In this document: positions 23,882 to 32,273 of the stretch, piece by piece
Layout of the letters: each line of letters begins with the position of its first letter
Numbering within the stretch: position 1 is the first letter of the stretch
Source of the DNA: Streptomyces hainanensis
GTDB taxonomy: Bacteria; Actinomycetota; Actinomycetes; Streptomycetales; Streptomycetaceae
Assembly: GCF_004348415.1 (NCBI RefSeq)
Contig: NZ_SMKI01000020.1
Location: forward strand, 1-32,349
Length of the DNA stretch: 32,349 bases
Reading direction: 5' to 3'
The notes under the pieces: model-generated
The model's input: the letters and a program-made list of their open reading frames with translations, nothing else
What the model was told of the DNA's origin: nothing
Database searches by the model: none
Made by a program: the position numbers and the translations under genes

Positions 23882-25687
23882 GTGATCGACAAACTGCAAG
23901 GCTGGTACGCGTGGCCTTTCTTCTCCGTTCTGCCTCGCGTGCACAAGGGGCTGGCGACGGCCTGGTGGGCCCTGATAGTCGTCCGCGGTGCGCTGCCCGC
24001 GGTCCTCACCGTCGCGGTGGCCGCGCTGCTGAGCGCCGTACAGCGACAGGACTCCCTGGTACCGCCGCTGGCGGCGGTGAGCGTGGTCTTCCTCCTGATG
24101 CAGCTGCTCGCCCCGGTCCACGCGCAGACTGGGGCGAGTCTTGGTGACTGGCTCTCCTCGTGGCTGCACGACAAGCTGGCGGAGGCGACGACCAAGCCGT
24201 CCGGCCTGGCCCATCTGGAGTCCAGGGAGCTGACCGACCGGCTCACCATGGCCCGCGACTTCGACCTGGGCATCTCCGGCCCGCCGATGTCCATCTCCAT
24301 CGGCCTCATCTCCGGTGGTCTGGTGGAGGCGATGACCGGGCTGAGCCAGGCCAGTGTGCTCTTCGCCTTCGCCTGGTGGGCTCCGCCGCTGGTGGCCGGT
24401 GCCTGGCTGGCCACGCACTGGCTGCTGCGGGAGAGCGGAGGATGGGACCGCGGCGCCCAAGAGGTCCTCGACGCACAACGGCGCGCCGAGTACACCTACC
24501 GCCTGGCGGTGGACGCGCCGGCGGCGAAAGAACTGCGGATCTTCGGCCTCGGCCGGTGGACCGTGGGCCGGTTCGCTGCCGAGCGCCGCCGGATGATCGA
24601 GCTGAGGTGGCAGGCTACCCGCCTGCGACAGCGCCCGCTGCTCCGGGTTGTCCTGGTGGTCGTGACCGCCAACGCGGTGGTGTTCTGGGCGATTGCCAGG
24701 GAAGCCGCATCCGGTGCCCTCGACATCGGCCAGGTGGCCATGTTCGCCCTCGCGGCGGTGGGGGCGAGCGGCATCGCCTTCGGCGGGATCAACTGGGCGC
24801 TGCCGCCAACCGCCGAGTCGGTCACTGCCGTTCTGGGCTTGAGTGAGGCGATGGAGGAGACCGGCAGGCTGGTCTCCGGGAACCGTTCGGCGGAGGGTGG
24901 GCCCGCCGCGTACGTACGCCTGAAGGAGCTGGGATTCTCCTATCCCGGCAGCACGAAACCGGTCTTCGACGGCCTTGACGTGACGATCGAAGCGGGCACC
25001 TCATTGGCCGTCGTCGGAGTCAACGGGGCCGGAAAGACCACCCTGGCCAAACTGCTCTGCCGACTCTACGATCCGACGTCCGGCGCCATCGAGGTCGACG
25101 GGGTGGACCTGCGGGATCTGGACCTGGAGTCCTGGCGATCCCGGGTGACCGCTGTCTTCCAGGACTTCGTCCGCTATCAACTGCCGCTACGCGACAACGT
25201 TTCCCTGCACGACACCTCGGACGACGTGATCAGGGCCGCGCTGGCGGACGCGGGGGCCAAGGATCTTGCCGAGCTCGACACGGTCTTGTCCCGGGGATAC
25301 GACGACGGCACCGATCTGTCCGGGGGGCAGTGGCAGCGCGTGGCCGTGGCGCGTGCCCTCTGCGCCGTACGCCTGGGAGCTGGGTTGGTGATTCTCGACG
25401 AGCCGACCGCGCAGCTGGACGTCAGGGGGGAGGCCGAGATCTTCGAACGCATCCTTGAGGCGACCCGGGGCGTGACCACCGTTCTGATCTCCCACCGCTT
25501 CTCCACGGTCCGTCACGCGGACCGGATCTGCGTGCTGGAGGAGGGCAGGGTCGTAGAACTCGGCACCCATGCGGAGCTGATGGCCGCGCGGGGCCGCTAC
25601 CGCCACCTGTACGACCTTCAGGCGTCCCGTTTCGCGGAGTCCCCGGTGTCGGGCGACGACTGTACCGACCTGGAAGTGGTGGAGTAA
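23882..25687 (+). CDS. ABC exporter, fused membrane and ATPase domains (first of pair)
   Basis: Type IV ABC exporter half of 601 residues. The membrane domain (about 1-320) has a hydrophobic first helix pair around ALIVVRGALPAVLTVAVAAL and later pairs around 150-180 and 250-300. The ATPase domain (about 335-590) has Walker A GVNGAGKTTLAK, signature LSGGQWQRVAVARAL, Walker B LVILDEPTAQLD and the switch His in SHRFSTVR. It starts with GTG 23882 after GAGGCAGG. It ends four bases before the second ABC gene, so the two probably form a heterodimer. It lies amid biosynthetic genes and likely exports the product or gives self-resistance. The upstream 94 bp gap may hold an internal promoter. Confidence 0.93.
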   Translation: MIDKLQGWYAWPFFSVLPRVHKGLATAWWALIVVRGALPAVLTVAVAALLSAVQRQDSLVPPLAAVSVVFLLMQLLAPVHAQTGASLGDWLSSWLHDKLAEATTKPSGLAHLESRELTDRLTMARDFDLGISGPPMSISIGLISGGLVEAMTGLSQASVLFAFAWWAPPLVAGAWLATHWLLRESGGWDRGAQEVLDAQRRAEYTYRLAVDAPAAKELRIFGLGRWTVGRFAAERRRMIELRWQATRLRQRPLLRVVLVVVTANAVVFWAIAREAASGALDIGQVAMFALAAVGASGIAFGGINWALPPTAESVTAVLGLSEAMEETGRLVSGNRSAEGGPAAYVRLKELGFSYPGSTKPVFDGLDVTIEAGTSLAVVGVNGAGKTTLAKLLCRLYDPTSGAIEVDGVDLRDLDLESWRSRVTAVFQDFVRYQLPLRDNVSLHDTSDDVIRAALADAGAKDLAELDTVLSRGYDDGTDLSGGQWQRVAVARALCAVRLGAGLVILDEPTAQLDVRGEAEIFERILEATRGVTTVLISHRFSTVRHADRICVLEEGRVVELGTHAELMAARGRYRHLYDLQASRFAESPVSGDDCTDLEVVE

Positions 25688-25691
25688 CCCG

Positions 25692-27536
25692 ATGATGTCC
25701 GTCTCCGACCAGACGATCGAACGGCTGCCCTCCTCGTTGGTCTCACTCGGCCGCTCGCTGCGGCTCGGGTACCGTGCCAGCCCGGGGCTGATCGTGGTCG
25801 CCTTCGTGACGACCGTGGTGAGTGCCGTGCCCGACGCGCTGTTGGCCTGGGGCATCGCTTCGCTCGCGGATTCGGTGCTCAGCGGCCAGGGCACCGAGAT
25901 CCTGACGGCGTCCTTGCTGTTGGCCCTGCTGGCTACCGCCACCTGGCTGCTGAACATCCTCAGCGAACGGGCCAACCGGCGCTTTGCGGACCGTGCGGCC
26001 GTGGTGGTCGAGGCGCACATCGCCGAGTTGCAGGCTTCCGTCGCCACCATCGAGCACCACGAACTCCCCGACCACTTGGACCGGATCTCGGTACTCCGCG
26101 ACCATGCTCCGGCCCTGAGCGACCTCTACCAGAAGCTGTTCGGAGTGCTCGGCACGATCCTGCGGTTGCTGATCACGGTGAGTCTGCTGGTGTTCGTCCA
26201 TCCGCTCCTCGTCGTCCTCGGCTTTTTCGTCGTGCCCTCTGTCCTGGTGTCCAACTGGCGGGCGGGCAAGGAGAAAGAGGCAGAAGAGGACGGTGCACAG
26301 CACGATCGTCTCGCCCGGCATCTGTTCCTGACCGCCACCTCCGCTGAGGCGGGCAAGGAGGTGCGCGTCGCCCAGGTCGGACCGGTTCTCAGGGAACGGC
26401 GCCGGCAGGCGTGGGTCCGGCGGTACAAGCCGCTGGCGCGGGCCCGCTGGATCTCCGCGGTCTACCAGTCCGCCGCGCTGACGCTGTCCGCCGGCGCGTT
26501 CATGGCGGCCCTCTGGTACGTCGCCACCCGCGACGACGCCCAAGCGGCCCAGGTGCTCATGGTGCTGGCCGCGGGCAGCCGCCTCTCCACGTATGTCGGG
26601 CAGACGATCGGGGAGATGCACTTCTTCCGCACCATCTGGCTGGACTGCTCACGACGGCTGGCCTGGCTGGAGGACTACGTTCAAGCCCGGAAGAGAACCT
26701 CCGACCAGCCCGTGCCGACGGAGCTGCGCCGCGGTATCCGCCTCGACGGGGTGTCTTTCGCATACCCGGGGACGGAGCGTCTGGTCCTCGAGGACATCGA
26801 ACTGACGCTCCCGGCTGGCGCGGTCGTGGCCGTTGTAGGGGAGAACGGTGCGGGGAAGTCGACGCTCGTCAAGCTCCTCTGCGGCTTCTACGCTCCCACG
26901 GCGGGGCGGATCCTCGCCGACGACACCGATCTGTCCCGGACCGACGCCGACCGCTGGCGCCAACGGGTGACCTCTGCCTTCCAGGACTTCTTCCCTTTCG
27001 AGTACCCGCTGCGCCGCTCCGTCGGGCTGGGAGATCTGCCGCGTGAGAACGACGAGGCAGCCGTGACTTCAGCTGTCGACAGGGCAGGCGCCGATGTGGT
27101 CGTGGCCGCGCTGCCCCACGGCCTGGACACCCAACTGGGGGTGGACTGGCCAGGGGGCGTGGGACTCTCGCACGGCCAGTGGCAGCGGGTGGCGTTGGCG
27201 CGGGGCTTCATGCGGGAGAAGCCACTGCTGATGGTGCTGGACGAGCCGACCTCGGCCCTGGACGCCGAGACGGAGCACGCCCTTTTCGGGCGCTACGCGG
27301 AGATCGCTCGGGACGGCGGCTCGAAGGGGACCGGCCGGATCACGTTGCTGGTCTCCCACCGGTTCTCAACCGTCAGGACGGCCGACCTCATCGTCGTCCT
27401 CGACGGCGCGCGCCTGGTGGAGACGGGCACACATGAGCAACTGATGGCGCTGGGTGGCCAGTACGCGGAGCTCTACGGCCTGCAAGCGGCCGCGTATCAG
27501 GATGGTTCCGCCCCTTCAGGCAGCCGAGGTCATTGA
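25692..27536 (+). CDS. ABC exporter, fused membrane and ATPase domains (second of pair)
   Basis: Second exporter half, 614 residues. The membrane domain (about 1-340) contains LIVVAFVTTVVSAVPDALLAW and LLITVSLLVFVHPLLVVLGFF. The ATPase domain has Walker A GENGAGKSTLVK, Walker B LLMVLDEPTSALD and SHRFSTVR. The signature motif reads LSHGQWQRVALARGF, with His in place of the second Gly-adjacent residue of LSGGQ, a change seen in one half of asymmetric heterodimers. It begins with ATG-ATG four bases after the stop of the first ABC gene and shares its TMD-NBD order. Together they are the only transport genes inside the cluster. The substrate is inferred to be the cluster product. Confidence 0.93.
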   Translation: MMSVSDQTIERLPSSLVSLGRSLRLGYRASPGLIVVAFVTTVVSAVPDALLAWGIASLADSVLSGQGTEILTASLLLALLATATWLLNILSERANRRFADRAAVVVEAHIAELQASVATIEHHELPDHLDRISVLRDHAPALSDLYQKLFGVLGTILRLLITVSLLVFVHPLLVVLGFFVVPSVLVSNWRAGKEKEAEEDGAQHDRLARHLFLTATSAEAGKEVRVAQVGPVLRERRRQAWVRRYKPLARARWISAVYQSAALTLSAGAFMAALWYVATRDDAQAAQVLMVLAAGSRLSTYVGQTIGEMHFFRTIWLDCSRRLAWLEDYVQARKRTSDQPVPTELRRGIRLDGVSFAYPGTERLVLEDIELTLPAGAVVAVVGENGAGKSTLVKLLCGFYAPTAGRILADDTDLSRTDADRWRQRVTSAFQDFFPFEYPLRRSVGLGDLPRENDEAAVTSAVDRAGADVVVAALPHGLDTQLGVDWPGGVGLSHGQWQRVALARGFMREKPLLMVLDEPTSALDAETEHALFGRYAEIARDGGSKGTGRITLLVSHRFSTVRTADLIVVLDGARLVETGTHEQLMALGGQYAELYGLQAAAYQDGSAPSGSRGH

Positions 27537-27591
27537 CCATTTCATATGGTGACCGCTCTTGGAGTCCATGTGATGACCGGAAGTAGGGATA

Positions 27592-28596
27592 ATGAGGTTC
27601 GGGCGGGTAGTCGTTACTGGCGGCGCTGGATTTATCGGTTCTCATCTGTGTGACTATTTCACTGAAATGGGTGCGGAAGTACTGTGCGTCGACAATTTCA
27701 GTTCAGGGCGCATGGAAAACCTGGAGATTTCCCTCTCCTCCGGCAGGCTCAGAGTGGAGTCGGTCGATGTATCGGAAAGCTGTGACATCTCCGGCCCGGT
27801 CGATGCGGTCCTCCATCTCGCCTCCCCGGCCTCTCCCGCCGACTATCTGAGTATCCCTGTCGAGACCATGAGGGCAGGATCTCTGGGAACTTTCCGAGCC
27901 CTGGATCTGGCCCGCCGTAAGGGGGCCCGTTTTCTGTTCGCCTCCACCAGCGAGACCTATGGGAATCCACAGGTCCACCCTCAGCATGAGGAATATTGGG
28001 GGAACACCAACCCGGTCGGACCGCGCAGTGTTTACGACGAGTCGAAACGCTTCTCGGAAGCTCTCACGATGGCATACCGCCGGACGTACGGAGTCGATAC
28101 GGCGATCATTCGCATCTTCAACACGTTCGGCCCCAGGATGCGACAAGGTGATGGACGCGCGATTCCTTCCTTCATCACCCAGGCGCTGGCCGGTGAGCCC
28201 TTGACGATTACCGGGGACGGTACTCAGTCCCGGTCCTTCTGCTATGTGGACGACCTGGTGTCCGGGATCGTCCGTATGCTCGAATCGGATCTTGCCGGTC
28301 CGGTGAATCTAGGAAATCCCGAGGAACTCACTATCGCTGAGGTGGCCACCCTGATCAGGGAGCTCACCGGTTCCACATCACCACTGATTTTCGTCGATCG
28401 TCCCGAGGACGATCCGGATCTGCGCTGCCCCGACATTTCCCTGGCGCGACGCTTGCTCGGCTGGGAGCCCAGCGTTTCTGTCGAGGCCGGTATCAAGCGT
28501 GCGGTCGACTGGTTCCGGGAGACCGGCTCCGGCGCAGGGAAGTCACCGGATCAGTTCGTGCCGGCCTGGGTGGCCAGTAAGGAAAATCTGCCGTGA
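27592..28596 (+). CDS. UDP-glucuronate decarboxylase-like NAD-dependent sugar epimerase/dehydratase
   Basis: Extended SDR of 334 residues most like UDP-xylose synthase, which turns UDP-glucuronate into UDP-xylose. The cofactor site is VVTGGAGFIGSHLCDYF. The family signatures are HLASPASPADYLSIPVETM, SETYGNPQVHPQHEEYWG, and NPVGPRSVYDESKRFSEAL with catalytic Tyr and Lys. RIFNTFGPRMRQGDGRAIPSF and SFCYVDDLVSGIVRM follow. It may therefore supply a pentose donor to one of the glycosyltransferases. GTGA at 28593 couples it to the HAD gene. The ATG follows AGGG by four bases. Its codons are less GC-rich than those of the ABC genes before it. A UDP-glucose dehydrogenase to make the glucuronate is not in the window. 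A different 4-keto sugar product remains possible. Confidence 0.88.
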   Translation: MRFGRVVVTGGAGFIGSHLCDYFTEMGAEVLCVDNFSSGRMENLEISLSSGRLRVESVDVSESCDISGPVDAVLHLASPASPADYLSIPVETMRAGSLGTFRALDLARRKGARFLFASTSETYGNPQVHPQHEEYWGNTNPVGPRSVYDESKRFSEALTMAYRRTYGVDTAIIRIFNTFGPRMRQGDGRAIPSFITQALAGEPLTITGDGTQSRSFCYVDDLVSGIVRMLESDLAGPVNLGNPEELTIAEVATLIRELTGSTSPLIFVDRPEDDPDLRCPDISLARRLLGWEPSVSVEAGIKRAVDWFRETGSGAGKSPDQFVPAWVASKENLP

Positions 28597-29312
28597 GTAT
28601 TCTTCCCGCGTCGTTCACGCTGCTTCGGGCGGACAAGGCGGCTGTACGAGCGGTGCTCTTCGACCTCGACGGAACGCTGTGGGATCCCGAACCGCATGTC
28701 TTCAGCGCCTATGCCGAGGTATTCCGTGAGCACGGTCAGGAATTGACCCGTCGACGTTGGGGTGATGTCATCGGCACCGTTGGCTTCGACCTCTGGAGCG
28801 ACCTGGAGGAACGCGTCGGAGAGCCCTTGGACCGGACGGAGCTGGAGAGCCGGGTCGCCGCGTACAAGGAGGAAATGCTCAGCCAGATGCGGGCACGACC
28901 AGGTGTGCGAAACCTGCTGGAGCAGGTGGACTCGGCTGGTCTCCTCCGATCGATTGTCAGCAACAGCCCATCCTGGTGGATCACCCGTTACGTACGCCAG
29001 TGCGGAATCGGCGACGGGTGGCACAGTGTGCACAGCCCCGACAGGGTGGCCACCCTCCCCAAGCCGGCACCCGATCTGTACCACGAAGCCCTGCGGAGAC
29101 TCGGACTGTCTCCCGAAGAAGCCATCGCCTTCGAGGACTCGCCCACGGGAATCAGGGCTGCCCGAGCGGCCGGGGTGCGTTGTGTGACGGTGCCCAACGA
29201 CATGACCGCGGAATTGGACCTCACTCACGCCGACTTACGGGTCGAATCTTTTCGACATGTCGATCTGGCCGAGATCATCGTGAGTTTGTTGAGGCTTGAG
29301 GAACGACAGTGA
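28593..29312 (+). CDS. HAD-superfamily phosphatase/phosphomutase-like protein
   Basis: HAD hydrolase of 239 residues with a helical cap. Motif I is LFDLDGTLWDPE (Asp24 and Asp26), motif II IVSNSPSWW, motif III LPKPAPDLYHEAL, and motif IV AIAFEDSPTGIRAARAAGV, closest to the beta-phosphoglucomutase/phosphatase branch. The GTG start overlaps the UXS-like stop by 4 nt, so it probably acts on a sugar phosphate in the same route. Codon 215 is TTA, which points to bldA control. Lower GC than the cluster average, as with its neighbours. It is unrelated in detail to the HAD protein coupled to the CobT-like gene. Confidence 0.88.
   Translation: MSILPASFTLLRADKAAVRAVLFDLDGTLWDPEPHVFSAYAEVFREHGQELTRRRWGDVIGTVGFDLWSDLEERVGEPLDRTELESRVAAYKEEMLSQMRARPGVRNLLEQVDSAGLLRSIVSNSPSWWITRYVRQCGIGDGWHSVHSPDRVATLPKPAPDLYHEALRRLGLSPEEAIAFEDSPTGIRAARAAGVRCVTVPNDMTAELDLTHADLRVESFRHVDLAEIIVSLLRLEERQ
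29235..29237 (+). promoter_or_regulatory. TTA codon (possible bldA control)
   Basis: In-frame TTA codon 215 of the second HAD gene (in HADLRVES). With the TTA codon in the cytidylyltransferase gene, both arms of the cluster contain one. Confidence 0.75.
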
Positions 29313-29367
29313 CCTGCCGTTGGAAGCGACTGGGAAACCGAATCCTTGAGCGGAGGGAGGCGTTTCA

Positions 29368-30729
29368 GTGGAACTGACACCAGGCGGGCGCAGGGGCGAT
29401 TTTTTGCAAGTGCGGGTGCAGTCAGGGGAAGGCCTCGAAAAGACATTTCCAGGGACCTGGGCGCAGCAGGCCTTCTGGGACGCAACGAAAGCTCTGGGGG
29501 AGGAGGATCACCAGTTCAACTTCAGTCAATCGATCGATATCGGGGACTCCATTTCGATCGGTGAAGTGTGGGAGGCTGTCGCGTGGATGGTCAGACGACA
29601 CGAGTCCTTCAGGACACTGTTTGTTGAAATGCCCGGGGGGCGGGTTGGTCAGCGGGTACTCGATGCGGTCGAGGTTCCGGTGCGTATCATCGAAACGGGC
29701 GCCGACCTCGCCGCCTCCCATGCGGATGACGCGGTGAACGATTGGGAATCTCGAAGATTCCGGCATGTTGCTGAGATACCGCTCAGAGTATGTCTGGTGG
29801 GTCCCGCCGACGGGTCGAAGAGGCTGGTTCTGGCAATATCGCACATGTGCGCGGATTTTTTCGGGATCCGGTTGGCGGTTGAGGAAGTAGCCCGCTTCCT
29901 CGGTGGTGCAGACCCGCTCACCTTCCCCCGTCCCGTGCAGCCGCGTGAGGTGGCCGAGTTCCAGTACTCCGAGCGGGGGAGGAACGTGTCGGCTCGGGCC
30001 ATCGAGTACTGGATCGGCACCCTTCTCGACTTGCCTCCCATGCGTGTCGACCCCGGGTTCGCCGATCGCAGGGAGGTGCGGTTCTGGCAGGGACGTCTTT
30101 CTTCCCGCTTCCTGCCCTGCGCGCTGGCTTCCCTCGCGTCTCGGTTCAGAGTCAGTGATTCGACCGTCCTGCTCTCCGCTGCCTCGCTCGTGCTGGGACG
30201 AATGACGGGTACCGACAGACCCGGCTTCATGCTGATGTGCGGGAACCGGGTCAATGCGGAGGATCGCAGGAATGTCAGCCCTCGTGTACTGGAGGGCCTC
30301 TTCTCTGCCGATGTGTCCGGTGGCGACTTTGCCGCCCTTCTGAAAAGAGTGCAGCGAGCGTCACTACGCTCATATCAGCATTCCCAATACGACAAAATTG
30401 ACCTGCTGTCGAAGATCCACAGTGCTGGAGCGGACCGTTGCAGGCTCCATCGGACGGTCTTCTACAACGATGCGCGCATGGAGGGCGGGGAAGCTTCACC
30501 GTTGGCCACCCGGTCCGCGCTCGAAGCCTTTGAGCTCGGTGATTGCCGTCTGCGTGCACTTACCGACAACCGCGGGGACGAGGATATAGCCCTGCATATT
30601 CACCAAAATCGTGACGAGCTGGCAATGACGCTTACCGCGGATACTGGACTGGTGGGCCCTCAGGCCATTCAGGATTCCTTGCGGGAAATTGAGCGAATCA
30701 TCTTCCGCGCTGTAAAAGATTACTCTTGA
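29368..30729 (+). CDS. Stand-alone NRPS-type condensation domain protein
   Basis: Protein of 453 residues, the size of one NRPS condensation domain, with no adenylation or carrier domain attached. The N-terminal part has TWAQQAFWDATKAL and VAWMVRRHESFRTLFVEMPGG, like C1-C2 motifs. The active-site motif HHxxxDG is degenerate: SHMCADF at 158-164 keeps the second, catalytic-position His159 and Asp163 but lacks the first His and the Gly. The C-terminal lobe has FMLMCGNRVNAEDRRNVSPRVLEGL, typical of the latch region. It could form an amide or ester between a carrier-bound acyl group and a small amine or alcohol, or be a non-catalytic relative. It starts with GTG 29368 after GGAGGGAGG. Lower GC than the flanks. 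Confidence 0.87.
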   Translation: MELTPGGRRGDFLQVRVQSGEGLEKTFPGTWAQQAFWDATKALGEEDHQFNFSQSIDIGDSISIGEVWEAVAWMVRRHESFRTLFVEMPGGRVGQRVLDAVEVPVRIIETGADLAASHADDAVNDWESRRFRHVAEIPLRVCLVGPADGSKRLVLAISHMCADFFGIRLAVEEVARFLGGADPLTFPRPVQPREVAEFQYSERGRNVSARAIEYWIGTLLDLPPMRVDPGFADRREVRFWQGRLSSRFLPCALASLASRFRVSDSTVLLSAASLVLGRMTGTDRPGFMLMCGNRVNAEDRRNVSPRVLEGLFSADVSGGDFAALLKRVQRASLRSYQHSQYDKIDLLSKIHSAGADRCRLHRTVFYNDARMEGGEASPLATRSALEAFELGDCRLRALTDNRGDEDIALHIHQNRDELAMTLTADTGLVGPQAIQDSLREIERIIFRAVKDYS

Positions 30730-30736
30730 ATCTGAA

Positions 30737-30759
30737 GAGGCCCGTGTTGCCCTGGCCTC
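30737..30759 (+). terminator. Weak hairpin after condensation-domain gene
   Basis: GAGGCC at 30737-30742 pairs with GGCCTC at 30754-30759 around an 11-nt loop, in the 101-bp gap between the condensation-domain and glycosyltransferase genes. Short stem and no T-tract, so only a possible terminator. Confidence 0.3.
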
Positions 30760-30830
30760 CGGCGTCTGGTCGAGATCTCAGCTACGACACCCGCCTCCAC
30801 GCCTGACACCCGAGAGAGGAAGAACCTGGT

Positions 30831-32060
30831 ATGTCGGCTCTGACCCCCAACGATCCCCAGATACTGGCCCAGGCCGTCGTCACTACCATGACCGTTGACG
30901 CCGATCCCCAGGCCCGGGAGGCAAGCATTGCCTTCTGGGACCGGGGCACGGCCTACCGGCTGGAGGTCTTGGAGGCTGCCGAGAAGGTGGCGGACGACAC
31001 GATCCGCCGACTCCTCGCGGAACTGCGGGCGGATCCCACCGATGCGCGCCCCCAGTGGGAGCTCACGGATCGGCTGCGGGACCTTGCGGCGCATCGGAGC
31101 CCCGAAGTCGAGGAACTGTTCGCACTCGCCTGGCAGGCGGAGTCCAACTCCCGCCTCGGCTACCACCTGGGACGGCGGTACGGCGGTCCTTCCACCCCCA
31201 AGGTGGAGGTTGACGAACTGCGTGCTCTGCAGGCCGGTGACTCCCTCCCCCTCGCAGTGGATGCCCCCGTACTCGTTGTGGTGCCGTTCCGGGATCGAGG
31301 CCCTGGACTGCGGCTGCGCAACCTGCTGGCCTGTCTGCTGTCGCTGCGCGACCAATCCGCACCGCGCTTCTCCTACCGGGTCGTGGTGGTCGAGTCGGAC
31401 GACGTCCCCCGCTGGCGTGACGTCGTCCTGCCGTATGTCGACCACTACGTGTTCGCTCCCAAGGACGGTGCCTTCAACAAGTCGTGGGCGGTCAACGCCG
31501 GGGTGGTCAACACTCCCGGCCGACCGGAGGTCATCTGCATACTGGACGCCGACGTGCTCGCCGACCGGGACTTCGTCTCCCGTAACACCGCCCGCTTCCG
31601 CCACCCCGGCACCATGGGGCACCTCACATACCGCGACATGTGGTGTCTTGACCCGTCTTCGACGTGCTGGGCGATCAGGGAGCGAGTGCGTCTACAGTCT
31701 CCGGAGGCGGACAGCGACCACCTCAGGGCCTTCGTCCTGCGGCGCCCGCCAGGCTGCTGCGTATGGGCACGGACGAGCGCGTTCCACCGGATCGAGGGGA
31801 TGGACGAACGCTTCGAGGGCTGGGGTGGAGAGGACAACGACTTCGCCTACCGCATGGACTACTACTCGGCGTTCGACCACTACGACGATCTTCTCCTGCA
31901 CATGTACCACCCGTCCTCGGCGGTCCTGCGCGAGGACGGAGACACCGTGAACGCACACATCCCTGTGCTCAGCTGGCGGCCCACCGCGCCCATCGGCGAC
32001 CTCACCCGCTTCACCGACGTAGCGAAACCTGAGGAGCCCATCCCCACCGATGCCGCCTGA
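30831..32060 (+). CDS. GT-A glycosyltransferase (GT2/galactosyltransferase C-terminal type)
   Basis: Glycosyltransferase of 409 residues. The first 140 residues are a charged helical region rich in Arg and Glu that I do not recognise, perhaps for partner binding. The catalytic part starts VLVVVPFRDRGPGLRLRNLLACLLSL, then FNKSWAVNAGVV, the metal-binding DxD in ICILDADVLADRDF, and GMDERFEGWGGEDNDFAYRM, where the WGGED motif supplies the catalytic acid in inverting chondroitin-polymerase-like and beta-4-galactosyltransferase-like enzymes. A GAGAGGAAG site precedes the ATG. It is the last gene of the plus-strand arm, followed by a strong hairpin. GC content rises back to the cluster average here. 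Donor and acceptor are unknown; the UXS-like enzyme in this arm could provide its sugar. Confidence 0.9.
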   Translation: MSALTPNDPQILAQAVVTTMTVDADPQAREASIAFWDRGTAYRLEVLEAAEKVADDTIRRLLAELRADPTDARPQWELTDRLRDLAAHRSPEVEELFALAWQAESNSRLGYHLGRRYGGPSTPKVEVDELRALQAGDSLPLAVDAPVLVVVPFRDRGPGLRLRNLLACLLSLRDQSAPRFSYRVVVVESDDVPRWRDVVLPYVDHYVFAPKDGAFNKSWAVNAGVVNTPGRPEVICILDADVLADRDFVSRNTARFRHPGTMGHLTYRDMWCLDPSSTCWAIRERVRLQSPEADSDHLRAFVLRRPPGCCVWARTSAFHRIEGMDERFEGWGGEDNDFAYRMDYYSAFDHYDDLLLHMYHPSSAVLREDGDTVNAHIPVLSWRPTAPIGDLTRFTDVAKPEEPIPTDAA

Positions 32061-32105
32061 CGACGCCACCCCGAACACGGTCGAGCAGACCCCGGAAACG
32101 ACAAA

Positions 32106-32138
32106 GATCCCGCCCGATCAATCCGATCGGACGGGATC
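32106..32138. terminator. Strong bidirectional hairpin terminator
   Basis: GATCCCGCCCGATC at 32106-32119 and GATCGGACGGGATC at 32125-32138 form a 14-bp stem with one mismatch and a 5-nt loop. On the minus strand it is followed by TTTGTCGTTT, so it would end a transcript coming from the tRNA-Ala side. It also closes the plus-strand gene that stops at 32060. Confidence 0.85.
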
Positions 32139-32180
32139 TCGTCAACCGCTCACACCTGGTTTCGTGAACGGCCCTGCCGG

Positions 32181-32244
32181 TGGACCTGAGGGGATTTGAA
32201 CCCCTGACCCCCTCGTTGCGAACGAGATGCGCTACCAGGCTGCG
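32181..32244 (-). tRNA. tRNA-Ala(CGC), 3' 64 nt only; candidate attachment site
   Basis: On the minus strand the D-loop (AGCCTGGTA), D-stem 3' arm, anticodon arm with loop TTCGCAA (anticodon CGC), a 5-nt variable loop, the T-arm around GGTTCAAATCC and the acceptor 3' strand CAGGTCC with discriminator A are all standard. U70 in the acceptor fits alanine identity. Upstream of the D-stem the match stops: the invariant U8 is G, the first D-stem pair is C-C, and the seven bases where the 5' acceptor strand should be (TCGGTCT) cannot pair with CAGGTCC. It is therefore a 5'-truncated copy, the form left at one end of an element that integrates into a tRNA 3' end. An aberrant but functional tRNA is unlikely. 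Confidence 0.7.
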
Positions 32245-32273
32245 GCCAGACCGAGGCGCCGAGCCAGGAGGAG

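Noticed and set aside
32181..32255. Intact tRNA-Ala gene
   Set aside because: The 5' acceptor strand cannot pair with the 3' strand and U8 is missing, so only a 3' fragment is supported.
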